DNA from: Marsupella aquatica | Lineage: Eukaryota; Marchantiophyta | Direction of reading: 5' to 3' | Length of the DNA stretch: 64,000 bases | Assembly (NCBI GenBank): GCA_973895155.1 | Contig: OZ316891.1 | Coordinates: 21,390,001-21,454,000 of the forward strand | Shown here: positions 24,169-35,600 of the stretch, piece after piece | Position numbering within the stretch: the stretch's first letter is position 1 | How the letters are laid out: every line of letters begins with the position of its first letter | Notes under the pieces: generated by a model | Told to the model about the DNA's origin: nothing | What the model saw: only the letters and a program-made list of their open reading frames with translations | Database searches by the model: none | Position numbers and translations under genes: made by a program

Positions 24169-24510
24169 TGTTGAGCATAGACGACATTCGTAACAGCAAG
24201 CCCATGAACCATCCAACGCACAATAGTCAACACAGAGAGATACGTGGTTCACCTCCACATGAGGCTACGTCCACGGGAACACACAAGAGCTTTACTGCAC
24301 TCTAGGCCGACCGGCCATACCAAGCATCCACAACAAGCTCTCCCTATCTCTCAACTAGCTCCGTAACAATGAGCCTAAGTTCCACCAGGGGCTGGCATCA
24401 GCCCTGGCTATATGCACAACAACACTACCGCTAACATTAGCTAAGTCCTAACCCGAGTTAGACTAACTGTGGTTAGCTCATGAGTCACAAGACTAGAGCA
24501 ATATCTAACA
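24169..24510 (-). repeat. 3' LTR of the Copia element
   Basis: Read on the element strand it begins TGTTAGATATTG and ends CTATGCTCAACA. It differs from the 5' LTR at three positions. Confidence 0.97.
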
Positions 24511-24521
24511 AACTCCCCCTT
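24511..24521 (-). promoter_or_regulatory. Polypurine tract of the Copia element
   Basis: On the element strand AAGGGGGAGTT lies directly before the 3' LTR. It is the primer for plus-strand DNA synthesis. Confidence 0.85.
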
Positions 24522-24717
24522 GACTCTTGTCTTGGGGACTGGACTAAATGCTACCATATGGAATCCTCAGCGGGAAGTTCTAGACAATCACCAAACCAGG
24601 TCTCCCCCTAAAAACCACAAGGGTTAACTAAGGGTTAACTAGAACTAAGCCGTAGCCAAACAAGAATGAGTAATCCATATACAAATAGTCACACATTGCT
24701 AAATAACTCTACTTGCA

Positions 24718-27700
24718 CTACAACTGCAAAACCTGCAAAGTAGCACGGTGTCTTGAGAAACTCTCCAAAGGAATCACTTTGGTAAAAGCATCAGCGGGAT
24801 TGAGCTTTCCATCAATTTTGACTAGCTCAAAAGTTTTATCAGACACTGCTTGCCTGATAAAATGGTACCTGATATCAATGTGCTTCACCCTGCTATCCAT
24901 CACCTGGTTAGCAGCCAAGTGAAGAGCACTCTGACTATCACAGTTTAGAGTCATTTTTCCATGCTCTAAACCCATCTCCGCGATCAACTTATCCAACCAA
25001 ATTGCTTCCTTTGTTGCTTCTGCTGCTGCAACATACTCTGCTTCTGTAGTAGACTGAGGTATGCACTTCTGCAAGGTAGATTTCCAACTGATACATCCTC
25101 CTCCTAGAGTAAATACAAACCCAGTTGTAGACCTCCTTGTATCCAGACAGCCTCCATAATCAGAATCTACATAGCCAACTAACGTTCTATTTGATCTGTT
25201 ATCAAATAGTAATCCATAGTCCTGTGTACCCTTCAGATACCTGAGAATCCACTTCACAGCTTCCCAATGTACCTTCCCTGGATTTGACATGAATTTGCTA
25301 ACCTTGCCCATCGCTAGGGCTAAGTCAGGCCTAGTACAAGTCATCAAATACATCAGACTGCCTACTGCCTTCTCATAAGGAATCTTAGCCATCAAACCTT
25401 TCTCCACAGCATCCGTAGGAGAGAAAGCCGATGATAACTTGAAATGTGAAGCTAAAGGAATACTCACTGGCTTACAGTTTTCCATGTTGAATCGTGCAAG
25501 TACTTTCCTCGCATACTGACCTTGACTCAAGCACAACTGTCCAGTATCAGAGTTCCTAAAAATCTCCATCCCTAAGATCCTCTTGGCCTTACCAAGATCC
25601 TTCATCCTGAATTCAGCACTCAATTTTGCCTTGAGACTGTCAACCTCAGATTGATCTTTAGCCACAATCAGCATGTCATCCACATAGATCACTAGAATGA
25701 TGAACCCAAACACATCATTCTTGACTGATTTCGTATACACACAAGGATCATACACCATCCTTGTAAAACCTTGAGCAAGCATGAAATCATCAAATCGCTT
25801 GTTCCATTGTCTGGGAGACTGCTTCAATCCATACAAGGACTTGAGCAATCTGCAAACTAAGCTCTCTTGGCCCTTCTTCATAAAGCCTACTGGCTGTCTC
25901 ATGAAGATCATCTCTTCCAAGTTGCCATAGAGAAAAGCAGTAACAACATCCATCTGATCCATCACCAGACCAAAAACCACAACAAGCTGACACAAGATCC
26001 GAATTGTGGAATACTTAGCCACCGGTGAAAAGACCTCATTGTAATCCACTCCTTTCTCCTGAGTGAACCCCTTGGCAACAAGCCTTGCCTTGTAGATCTT
26101 ATCTCCACCCTCTGAAGGACTGTCCTTCAACTTGTAAATCCACTTGTTGTCCACCACTTGCTGACCTCTTGGAAGCTCCACCAGCTCCCATGTCTTGTTG
26201 TCACTCAAAGATTGCAACTCCCTCTGCATTGCTGCATTCCACTCATGCTTATGCTCTGAAGCACAAGCCTCACTATACGAAGAAGGCTCTCCTTCTTCCA
26301 AGATCAAAGCCATATCATCTTCATCAGGTGCAATGTCAATATCATCTAGCTTAGATGAGTCTGCCCATTGACCATACCTGGTAGGAGCTCTAGTAGAACG
26401 ACTGGAAGTTCTTCTAGTAGATGACTCAGGCTGATCTGTTGCTACTGCTGGTTGAATTTGAGGTACCCCAGCAACAATTTGCTCCTCTTGTTCCATCATA
26501 GGAACCATCTCCAAGCTCGGAGCTTCTCCATCTCTTCTGTCATGAACTGCATCATGACTAATCTCCCCCTCAACCCGATCTGGGATGGGAGATTTCCCCT
26601 TGTCAATATGGGAGTCCTGAGAACTCTCCCCCTCCTTTGATGATCTGGACTCATTAAAGGACACATCTTTACTGACAATTAGTTTATAGGTTACTGGATC
26701 CCATAACCTATAACCCTTCACACCTTTCTGATAGCCAAGGAAAATGCACTTCTTCGACTTGGACTCCAGCTTGGATCGAAGCTGGGAAGGTGTAAGCACA
26801 TAAGCATCACATCCAAAAATTCTCAGATGTGAATAATCTGCTGGACGCCCGTACCTCATTTCATATGGTGTCTTGAATCCAATAGAACTGGATGGAGAAA
26901 AATTTACCAAATAAGCTGCAGTGTTGACAGCTTCAGCCCAAAACTCATGTGGTAAGCATGATTGACTCAACATACTCCTTGAGCGATCCAACAGTGTTCG
27001 GTTGAGTCTCTCAGAAACACCATTCTGCTGAGGAGTATAACTTATTGTGAGATGGCGGGTTATCCCCTGCTCCTTACAATACGTTCCAAATTCCCCGGAA
27101 CTATATTCACCGCCATTATCCGATCGTAGATATCTCACCTTATTACCAGTCTGATTCTCAACTTGGGTTTTCCACTCCTTAAAAGTGGCAAAAATATCAG
27201 ACTTACTATGTAGAAAATATATCCACACATACCTTGAGTAATCGTCTATGAACGTGACATAGTATAATCGTCCAGAATGTGAGGGAGTAGGGGCTGGACC
27301 CCACACATCACTATGTACATACTCAAGTACCTCCTTGCTGGTGTGAGTTCCAACTCCGAAGGGTTTCCTGTGCTGCTTCCCTAGCACACAGTGCTCACAA
27401 AATTCCAACTTACAAGATTACAAATTAGAAAGTAATCCTTTCTTCTGAAGAATAACCAAACCTTTTTCACTCATGTGGCCCAAACGGAAGTGCCACAGCC
27501 GGGCCGTCTCCTCATGAGATAAGGTTACATTGGCTTCATCACAAACTACACAGCCCTCCAAAACGTATAGATTGCTATGTCTCTTTCCCTTCAAAACAAC
27601 TTTAGTACCAGTTGAAACCTGAAGGACACCATTAGCAGAACTCCACTGATGGCCATTTGCCTCTAAAACTCCAAGTGAAATGAGATTTTTCATCATGCTG

Positions 27701-28995
27701 GGAATATGGCTCACATTCCTCAATGTTCTCACAACACCATTGACAAACATCTGAAATCTTATAGATCCAAGTCCAACAACTTGACATGGGAGTTCATTTC
27801 CCATTAACACTGACCCGTTGGAAACCGTGTAAGAACTGAAACAATCTCTTCTAGAGCAAATGTGAAAAGTACATGCACTATCTAGAATCCAGTCATCACT
27901 ACCTGGATTTGATACTATGTTGAGCGCATAACCTTGACATCACAATATGTCATCATCATCGAGTAAATCTACCTCATGCGAGCTTGATGCTGCGTTAGCA
28001 GAGGCAGTAGGGACCTTTACTCGATAATCCCTTTTCATGTGGCCTGGCTTGCCACAATTCCAACATGCAAGAGGCTTCCTCTCTTGCGATTTTCCTCTGG
28101 ATTTAGATCTCCCCCGTGATGTAGATCTAAACCTGTTCTGCCCATTCGTGCGCTGCGTTGCTCCTCCCCTGTTCACATTGAGCGTAGTGCCAGAAGAAGA
28201 TGCTGTCTGTGATTGACCCAGCTTCTTCTGAGCATCATCAGACAGTAAAGAGCTTACCACCTCATTATACGAAATGGACTTCAGATCTCTGTACAAGAGC
28301 ACCTGTTTCAAGCCCTGATATGACGGCGGTAAGGAGCTTAGCAGAAGCAAGGCCTTATCCTCATCTTCAACTCCTTTTCCTAGGTTTGACAGATCAACCG
28401 CTAGACTGTCAAACTCATCCAGGTGATCCTGCATCTTGCTCCCTTCCTTGAGCCTGAGGCTCATCAAGAGAGACTTCTTGTACAGCCGATCTTACGCATC
28501 TTCCCAGTAGTACTTCTCTCTTAGAGCCTTGAACAGTGATGCGCAATCCGCATAATCATCTAGCTGCTTGATGATGTGCGGCTTGAGATATAGCATCACT
28601 GCATTGATAGCAATCACCTGCTCCTATCTCCATTGCCTCACTGAAATCTCCTCCTCTCCATCATACTGCTCTCGCGATGAAAGCAGATGAGCTAAGCCCA
28701 TGGCCCGTAGAACACCCTTCACTTGCTTCTCCCAAAGCAAGTAATCAGTATGACCATCGTACTTCTCCACCTCAAACTTCACTCCTCCAAATCTAGCCAT
28801 CTCCCTCTTCTTCCCTGCTACCGACAGCTCTGGTAGTAACACAGCTTCCTCCACTGCACGCCGAACCGGTGATCGTACCGGTGTTATAAGTTCCTCCTCA
28901 AACGGTAGCAGCTCCTCCTCAGACTCTCCGTCTGACCGTTGCGATCCTGAAGCTCCACCGACGCCAATTCTTCCAGTATCCTCCGAGTCACTCAT
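24718..28995 (-). pseudogene. Copia Gag-Pol polyprotein, one frame with four internal stops
   Basis: From the ATG at 28995 to the stop at 24718 one reading frame of 1426 codons runs without frameshift. It is broken by stops at 28624-28626, 28492-28494, 27940-27942 and 27418-27420. In order: Gag with a zinc knuckle CWNCGKPGHMKRDY whose fourth ligand Cys is Tyr; protease DSACTFH; the integrase HHCC zinc region with FCEHC, DDYSRYVW and LRSDNGGEY; and the reverse transcriptase with YVDDM. RNase H follows with YVDSDYGG and STTEAEY, and the tail KVIPLESF. The protein is a plant Copia polyprotein. As it stands it cannot be translated whole, so the copy is non-autonomous unless stops are bypassed. 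Confidence 0.96.
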
Positions 28996-30494
28996 ATGAA
29001 ACAATCACGAAAAAAACGTCTTTTTTCGAAACTTCTCATAAAACTCAAAACTCAACACCGCCGCGTAGCCCACAAAGCTAGGAGTCCAATACTGAAATCC
29101 GAAATCAAAATCGAAATTCGACGGAAAAGTTATTCAAATTTCGGTCGGGGTGGGTAAAACCTTGGGAAACTCCCCCGTTTTGACCACCTCGGAGAATAAC
29201 CAAAATACCAAGTACAACCTGTCGTCGGAATCGCAATGTGATCAGTGCGCCGCGTTGCTAACTCCAGTGGCAACGTCCTCACCAAAAAAGAACCAAAAAA
29301 GTTACCGTGCGGCGGATGGAATCTTTGTGTGACGGCCAAAAAACAGCTCTCTATTTTTCGGGAATATTCCCGCACAGTCCAACAGGGCTCACAGGGGGCC
29401 GTTCCCCCTGTCGGAGCGGTTAAAACGGAGGGTCACAGGGCTTGGGATGAGGCACAACCAATGAGGAGGAGGAGAGAATTTTTTTTCTTCAGAAAAACAC
29501 CCTCTAAAGGGGTCTTAAAGCCCCTGGCAAAGGCGCGCGTATTCGCGCCAGAATCGCGTATAAACAGCAAAAAAACGTGAAAAAACGGGTTTAAAGGGGT
29601 CAAAACGCGAGTATTTTCGCGTTTTGGGGCCGTATATGGGCGTTTTTGGCCGTATTTGGGCCCAAAAAAGCACGTTTTCGCGCTTAGAGGGGTGTGGGAG
29701 GCCGGTGTGCGCGCCGGGGCGTATGGCAAACCTGGTTTGTCGGGTATTGGGGCCGTATTGGGGCAAAAAATGCCCTAAACTAACCTTAAAAATGTGCCCA
29801 AAATGACACAAAGGCCGTGTTACAAACCTCAGCCGCCTCCGCTTTGGTTTCCAATGAGAAAAGTGATGACCACCGACATGAAAATGTTTCCGAATTGCAC
29901 CGGCACGTCTGAAGCTCCACCAGAGAAAGAACTTCTGTTGCGTCGCCTTCACTCCGCGTCAAGTGCCAATCCCAGACTCAAAACGACCGTCTCGCCACGA
30001 TCTCTCCGTTGAGCCTCAACACTTTGCGTGTCTTCCACCGAGTCGTACGTCACGAAGAGAAACCCGGTTCAGATGTGAACAAGCTCCATAGCTGGTGAAA
30101 AAACCTGAACGCCTCCTTCACTCGTCATGACGCACTCGGTAACAACTCGGCAGCAATCTAGCTACCGAAATGGCCAGCTCGCTTCAACCTTCAACTTGAG
30201 CTAGAATGTGCGATCCCTCCCGTACCGCACAGCTCACACCATTGAAAAACGCAAACTCTGGTCTCTCTCCCGAAATACCGTCGAACATGAATAAATCCTG
30301 AACGACGCAAACTTCGATTTCTCCGCACCACGGATACCGATCAGCGAGTTCTAACCACCGTTAGAAAGCCCTCTCACTAACCTATCCACTCAGCCACACA
30401 CATTCGAGTTTTATGCGACGAAACTCCGAATGTACCATCGATAATGAACGCTGGAAAAAACCTGTCACGAAAAACCTCGTCACCTCCCAGGCAT
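28996..30494 (-). other. Long untranslated leader of the Copia element
   Basis: About 1.5 kb separate the primer-binding site from the Gag start codon. No conserved coding is seen. The stretch 29580-29780 is rich in phrases such as GGCCGTAT..TGGGC and TTTTCGCG. Leaders this long are unusual for Copia and could hold packaging or translation signals. Confidence 0.6.
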
Positions 30495-30506
30495 GCTCTG
30501 ATACCA
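30495..30506 (-). promoter_or_regulatory. Primer-binding site, tRNA-iMet type
   Basis: TGGTATCAGAGC on the element strand is the usual plant Copia primer site complementary to initiator methionine tRNA. Without the later insertion it would lie two bases from the 5' LTR. Confidence 0.92.
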
Positions 30507-30508
30507 CT

Positions 30509-32511
30509 TGTAGTATTGCACTAAGGACATAAATCAACATTTAATATCCAAAACTCGGTATTCGATCCCATGGAAGAACAAGAAAGGAATGATTTTCTAT
30601 CGTTTAACACTTATGAATGACTAAGGTAACAAAAACACAGGTTTGAGCCTTTTACTATGGTTGCTCAGCAAGGCATAGATTTGAATGTTTGCTTACATTG
30701 TAAATGCAATTAATAAAATGGAAATAAATAACAAAACACAATGAAATCTTGAGGTATGATGAGGGAGTCTGGAAAACACCAAGGTAACTTCTCATCAATA
30801 CTTCATTTGATGTGATTTTGGTGGTATATCTGTAAGAACATTTCTGGAATGGTTTACTGTACTAGGATGATTACTAAAATGCCGTCAACACGTCTCAACT
30901 TTTCATTCCAAAGGTACTCAGAAGAAACTAGTAATCAATCACTTCGATATCCAGTCGGTACTCTGAGTCACGAATAATAAACACCATCATGATCAAATTG
31001 AAGTCACAGGTAATTGGTGAGTAACAATCTTTGCATCCGTGCACAAGCAATGTCATGCCAAAAACTATGCATCAAGAACTCAAGAAGATGGGTTGTCACC
31101 ACTTAAGGAATCTATTCCCTCATACTTCTGAGATTCAACTTCATACAAGTAATTTTACTTCAATGATCTAAACTCTCAATCATTCAGACCAAGGAAGGGA
31201 GAAGAATTCCTTTGTATTTGCAAGCAAAGGTGATTCCAGTACTGCAGCACATGCCACAGGCACTACTTTATTTCTTCACACTTGAAAATGACACAAATTC
31301 TACTTCATATAGGCTAGCAGGAACCCAAGGAGACTGAGATACTGAAAGGACATGCCCTTTCATATCTAAAGGGTCTTGAATAAATTTAATGACGGTCATC
31401 CTTGAAAAGTGAATGGACACTGCTGAAAGTGTCAAAAATGCAGGGGACGCTTCAGAAAGCGTCGAGGTTTGAGCGGACGCTTTGCAAAGCGTCGGTGTTT
31501 GCGGTAAAACTAATAAACAGTGATTTTAATCTAATTTTAACTTCTAAACTAAAAGTCGGAATGAATTGAAACTTTTCTAGGGTACTCTACTACATATAAT
31601 CTCTATGCTGACAAAGTTTCAGACTTTTCTGAGATCTCTAAGTGTCTCAAATAAATCGGTAAAAGTGGCGCGGTGTTATAAAGTGCGAAAACTGAAAATT
31701 TTTCTAAGTATCGGGAACATAGTGGACGCTTCAGAAAGCGTCCAAAACTACAAAGGACTTTTGTGGACGCTTCAGAAAGCGTCGGCTGAATTTTGAGGTT
31801 TTGGTCGCAGCGTCCGTCTTCTGGTCTTCGGGTGCGACGCTTCAGTGGGCGTCGCAGTGTCGATGTCGCCTTCGGGGTAGCAGATGCTTTTGTGGGCGTC
31901 GCTCCTCATGTGGATTGCAAAGCGTCGGAGTACAACTGGTTGGGTGGTGGACGCTTCAAAAAGCGTCGTGGTCTTGGGTGGACGCTTTTCGTCCAAAAAT
32001 ACAAGGGACGCTTCACAAAGCGTCGGCGAAGTCGCAGCTATGCGAAAAATAGCAAAACTAAATTAATTCTAACTTTCAAACCACATGTCGGTTTGAGATG
32101 AAACTTGCAGGGATGATTCTACTACGCAACTACTACCTCCTGAAAAAGTATGAGACTTTTCTGACCATGATAGATATTTAACTAAAATAGCAGAGATCGG
32201 CTGATTGTGATAATTGTATACAGAGCTCATTCTTGTTGAAAAAATGTTTTGGAGTCCGGTTCTTGAATCTTCTAGTCTGCATTGCTTCTCCAATGATGTC
32301 CAGTCTTCTTTCTTGGTAGCATGTAAAGAGCAAGGATTTATATTGGCGATCCTTCTCCAATATAGGCAATAGCCTCCGATGAAGCATAACATTAGGTAAA
32401 GTGTTCAGTTGATCTAAATTGCTATAAAAGGTAACTAGATTGTACCTTGAGTTAGAAAAAGTTTAAAATTTATAAAATTTTCATCATTTCTAACTAATGT
32501 ACAGCATTACA
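30509..32511. mobile_element. 2.0-kb TG...CA element, probably a solo LTR, nested at the LTR/primer-site junction
   Basis: The element starts TGTAGTATTGCAC and ends GTACAGCATTACA. These ends are inverted copies with four differences in 13, all transitions. CCACT flanks it on both sides (30504-30508 and 32512-32516). TG...CA ends plus a 5-bp duplication are the LTR-retrotransposon signature; no internal coding exists, so a solo LTR of about 2 kb is the best reading. It carries an array of palindromes (see the separate entry). A non-autonomous DNA element is the alternative. Confidence 0.8.
31414..32024. repeat. Array of about eight 19-bp palindromes, GGACGCTTYNNAAAGCGTC
   Basis: Copies lie near 31414 (variant), 31445, 31475, 31723, 31764, 31834 (variant), 31949, 31978 (shortened) and 32006. 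The arms GACGCTT and AAGCGTC are conserved while the three or four central bases vary, as expected if the hairpin matters. Spacing is irregular (11 to 230 bases) and spacers are unrelated, so this is not a simple tandem repeat. Confidence 0.9.
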
Positions 32512-32516
32512 CCACT

Positions 32517-32858
32517 TGTTGAGCATAGACAACATTCGTAACGGCAAGCCCATGAACCATCCAACGCACAATAGTCGACACAGAGAGATACGTGGTTCAC
32601 CTCCACATGAGGCTACGTCCACGGGAACACACAAGAGCTTTACTGCACTCTAGGCCGACCGGCCATACCAAGCATCCACAACAAGCTCTCCCTATCTCTC
32701 AACTAGCTCCGTAACAATGAGCCTAAGTTCCACCAGGGGCTGGCATCAGCCCTGGCTATATGCACAACAACACTACCGCTAACATTAGCTAAGTCCTAAC
32801 CCGAGTTAGACTAACTGTGGTTAGCTCATGAGTCACAAGACTAGAGCAATATCTAACA
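32517..32858 (-). repeat. 5' LTR of the Copia element
   Basis: It has the same length and termini as the LTR at 24169. It is followed on the right by the target duplication CCTTG. Confidence 0.97.
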
Positions 32859-33650
32859 CCTTGCAATTTCACGGTTCACGGAGTAACGTTGGGGCGCCGT
32901 CGAAGGGACCGTCGGCCCCATTGTTAGTTTAGGGTTTAGGGTTTTAGAAGCATGTGTGTGCCGCATGGTTTTAGTTTAGGGGTTTCTTAGTAAAGGATTT
33001 AGCGGCGCCACTAGGGTGGCCGCCACCATGGTGATCCCGTGAGGGGTGCTTTGGTGTGTTTTTTTCAGTATTTAGGGGGAGAGCCCCGGAGTAGTGAGGG
33101 GGGGAACTCAGTCTAGTGTTTGCTTAGGAAAGTTAGCTCATAGCCAGAAGAGGGAATCAAGCCAGAGTAGTGAGGTAGAGGTGTAGCACTTGCCCCAGTG
33201 AGGCAGTAGTTGGGCAGACGGCAGGAGGCCGGGTTGTCCTTGCAATGTGTTACAACGTTTTGCCAAAAGATATGGATTTGGTTTGATTCCTCAAGTTTTG
33301 GTGTGGTGTTACCTTTTCTGGTTCAAGATTGTATTCTTTCCCCAAGAAACGTCTAAGGAATCCTTGCACGGTTTGGTCAACCATGTGAGTAGGGAGGGGT
33401 GGTGATAGCACTCCACCGACGACCAGTAGGAGTGTGTGTGTGGCGTAGTCCATGGGACTTGATCAAAAGTAGAGCGGCTAGTCGGTAGACTTGATCAAAA
33501 ATTACATTTCCGGGAGCAAAAATAAACATACTCATCCTACATGCAATAGAATCCTAATAGCGTCCCTCCACGTTCCCGTCATACAATAACAAACAATTTT
33601 AGTAGGAGTAAATATGTATTTGTCGTGTAAATGGTTTGATAAGCAGGTGA

Positions 33651-33865
33651 CCCATGAACCATCCAACGCACAATAGTCGACACAGAGAGATACTCTCCCT
33701 ATCTCTCAACTAGCTCCGTAACAATGAGCCTAAGTTCCACCAGGGTCTGGCATTAGCCTTGGCTATATACACAACAACACTACCGCTAACATTAGCTAAG
33801 TCCTAACCCGAGTTGGACTAACTGTGGTTAGCTCATGAGTCACAAGACTAGAGCAATATCTAACA
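33651..33865. mobile_element. Right half of the split LTR, internally deleted
   Basis: It runs from CCCATGAACCATCCAACG to ATCTAACA but lacks about 110 bases between GAGAGATAC and TCTCCCTATC. It completes the 37-base fragment at 22985. The outer flanks GTACT (22980-22984) and ACACT (33866-33870) agree at three of five bases and may be a decayed target duplication. Confidence 0.8.
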
Positions 33866-33870
33866 ACACT

Positions 33871-34226
33871 AACATTCCAATGTTCACGTTTATTAAAATA
33901 GTATTTATTATAAAAATAAGAATACCAGGAGAATATATAATAGTCTTGCACGTAGCCTGGCCTTGAGTTATTTTGTTATAATGCGTTGAATGAATAATAA
34001 AATTGCAGACCTTGCATACATACATTACATACATGGGTTTGCACATTACACTAGTCTATGTTATCCATTTGTTTATACTCTCTCTCTGTCAAGATTATCC
34101 TTGAATTTGTCGGTAACAATGACGTACATCATACTATATATATATGGGATCCCAAGTATGGACAGAACAATCATACATCAACAACCCATATTAGGGTAAA
34201 TATGCAATATATAGACTACTAAAGGG
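33871..34226. other. AT-rich non-coding DNA
   Basis: No gene or repeat was recognised in this short stretch between the split LTR and the MITE. Confidence 0.5.
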
Positions 34227-34234
34227 ATAGCACC

Positions 34235-34562
34235 CTCGGGGGGGTCAGTACATGGGGGGCCATACATCGCGTGCAACGTTTTAGGGTTTGGACCCCCTAA
34301 CTTATAAGTGAAAAATATTTTTTTGCAAAACCCTTTCTTTCTTTAAATTTTGTCATTTTTTACTAAAAACCCCCTAAAAACTTTAAAGAAAATATTGTTT
34401 ACAATTAAATAGGCCTATGTGTTCTTTACAATTGACTAGTGAATAAAACATGCCCTATGTGTTTTTCCACCAAACTTTGGAAGTCTTCTGTCACACCTAT
34501 TTAAATGGGTCTATACTTCGTCGCACGTGATGTGCCACTTCCATGGAAGTGACCCCCCCGAG
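34235..34562. mobile_element. 328-bp MITE with long TIRs and 8-bp TSD
   Basis: The ends are inverted repeats opening with a perfect CTCGGGGGGGTCA, with similarity continuing to about 45 bases (CATGG, ACATC, CGTGC and ACG shared). ATAGCACC flanks both sides at 34227-34234 and 34563-34570. An 8-bp duplication is typical of hAT elements. No transposase is encoded, so it would be a non-autonomous copy. Confidence 0.88.
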
Positions 34563-34570
34563 ATAGCACC

Positions 34571-35595
34571 CCCCACATAAATGTGACCCATGCATCCACA
34601 AAAGGACTCCCATACGTAGTCTGCAGCTAAAGAGAGGGCTGAAGCTGCCAGTTGTTGGCAATAAGATGATGCCCTAAAAGAGCCCACCAGACCTGTGGCG
34701 TTGCCATCCCTAAGCACATGCATGAAGAATCTCTAAAAGTAATCTCGATCTAAAATTTTGAAGCATTTCTACATTGTGTGAGAAACAACCAGCCCACTCT
34801 GGAGGCTAGAACACATTGCATACAATCCGCCTTTGTACTATGCAACAAGCTGCTACTCGTGGGTGCTCCCTGACGTTGCATGTGGGGAAGGAAGGAACGT
34901 GCTTGACTCAAGATTGCTACACCACAATGGGTGTAAAGGACTAGCAGGTGCTCCAGTGCTTTATGCCATGATATTTTATTATTGATTGTCTTTTGCCATG
35001 CCACTGACTAGTATCTCTACTGCATACACCCATCTTTGTGCACAATAGTGATGAGATGACTCGTCTTTCCTTGGTCCATGTCTCTCCATAGGCGTCCTGC
35101 CCGCCATCCGGTCAACACTACAGAAACATTGATTTTGAAATTTTGTTTATACATTATTTTGCCCGGTGTCGGGGCCTGAATGAAGGCAATGGGTTTTGGG
35201 GCTACTTTGGTCTCGTAGTCCCCAAGGAAGGAATATATGGTCCATACTCAGCCTTTTAGACTAAATGTTCAAGCACACTATCAATCATCCATTAATTCTA
35301 AGTGCATACCAGTGCACTGGGTATTGGTTTCTAGTTTAAGTACATTACAATCATTTTTGGATGTCTGCATATGCTGTGAGCGCAACATACTGATCCCTTT
35401 GTTTGATGAAGCAAAGTTTCAAATCAATATATGTATGGGACTAATGTGCATTGAATATACAAGTATATTTGATGGCTTATATGCCCGCTTATATGGAGAC
35501 GTGCTAGGCTTTGTAACACAAAGGATGATGTGAGTATGTGTATGGGTGTGTATCTAAATGTTCAGGCTATGAAAATAAAAAAATGCTATGACAAT
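34571..35595. other. Non-coding DNA
   Basis: The longest open frame (35237-35533) has no recognisable motif. Nothing else was identified. Confidence 0.4.
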
Positions 35596-35600
35596 ATGTA

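Larger units (their letters stand above)
24169..32858 (-). mobile_element. Full-length Ty1/copia retrotransposon with LTRs and intact TSD
   Basis: LTRs at 24169-24510 (3') and 32517-32858 (5') are flanked by CCTTG at 24164-24168 and 32859-32863. The two 342-bp LTRs differ at only three sites, all transitions, so insertion is recent. The primer-binding site TGGTATCAGAGC (initiator Met tRNA type) is at 30506-30495 and the polypurine tract AAGGGGGAGT abuts the 3' LTR. Gag, protease, integrase, reverse transcriptase and RNase H lie in that order in one frame. The native length is about 6.7 kb; a 2.0-kb TG...CA element inserted between the 5' LTR and the primer site adds the rest. Confidence 0.97.
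23022..33650. mobile_element. Unidentified insertion, about 1.9 kb of its own, carrying the Copia element
   Basis: The insertion sits between duplicated CCCAT at 23017-23021 and 33651-33655. Without the Copia (24169-32858) and its extra CCTTG, about 1.93 kb remain (23022-24168 plus 32864-33650). The left end CGTGACAGGGCCCCAAACCC resembles the start of plant LTRs that begin TGTGACAGGG, with the first base changed. The right end AAGCAGGTGA does not end in CA, so the class is open. No coding was recognised. A damaged LTR element or solo LTR is my first guess. Confidence 0.55.

Noticed and set aside
31414-32024. CRISPR-like array of repeats
   Set aside because: Repeats are palindromes with irregular spacing in plant LTR DNA. 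There are no uniform spacers and no cas genes.
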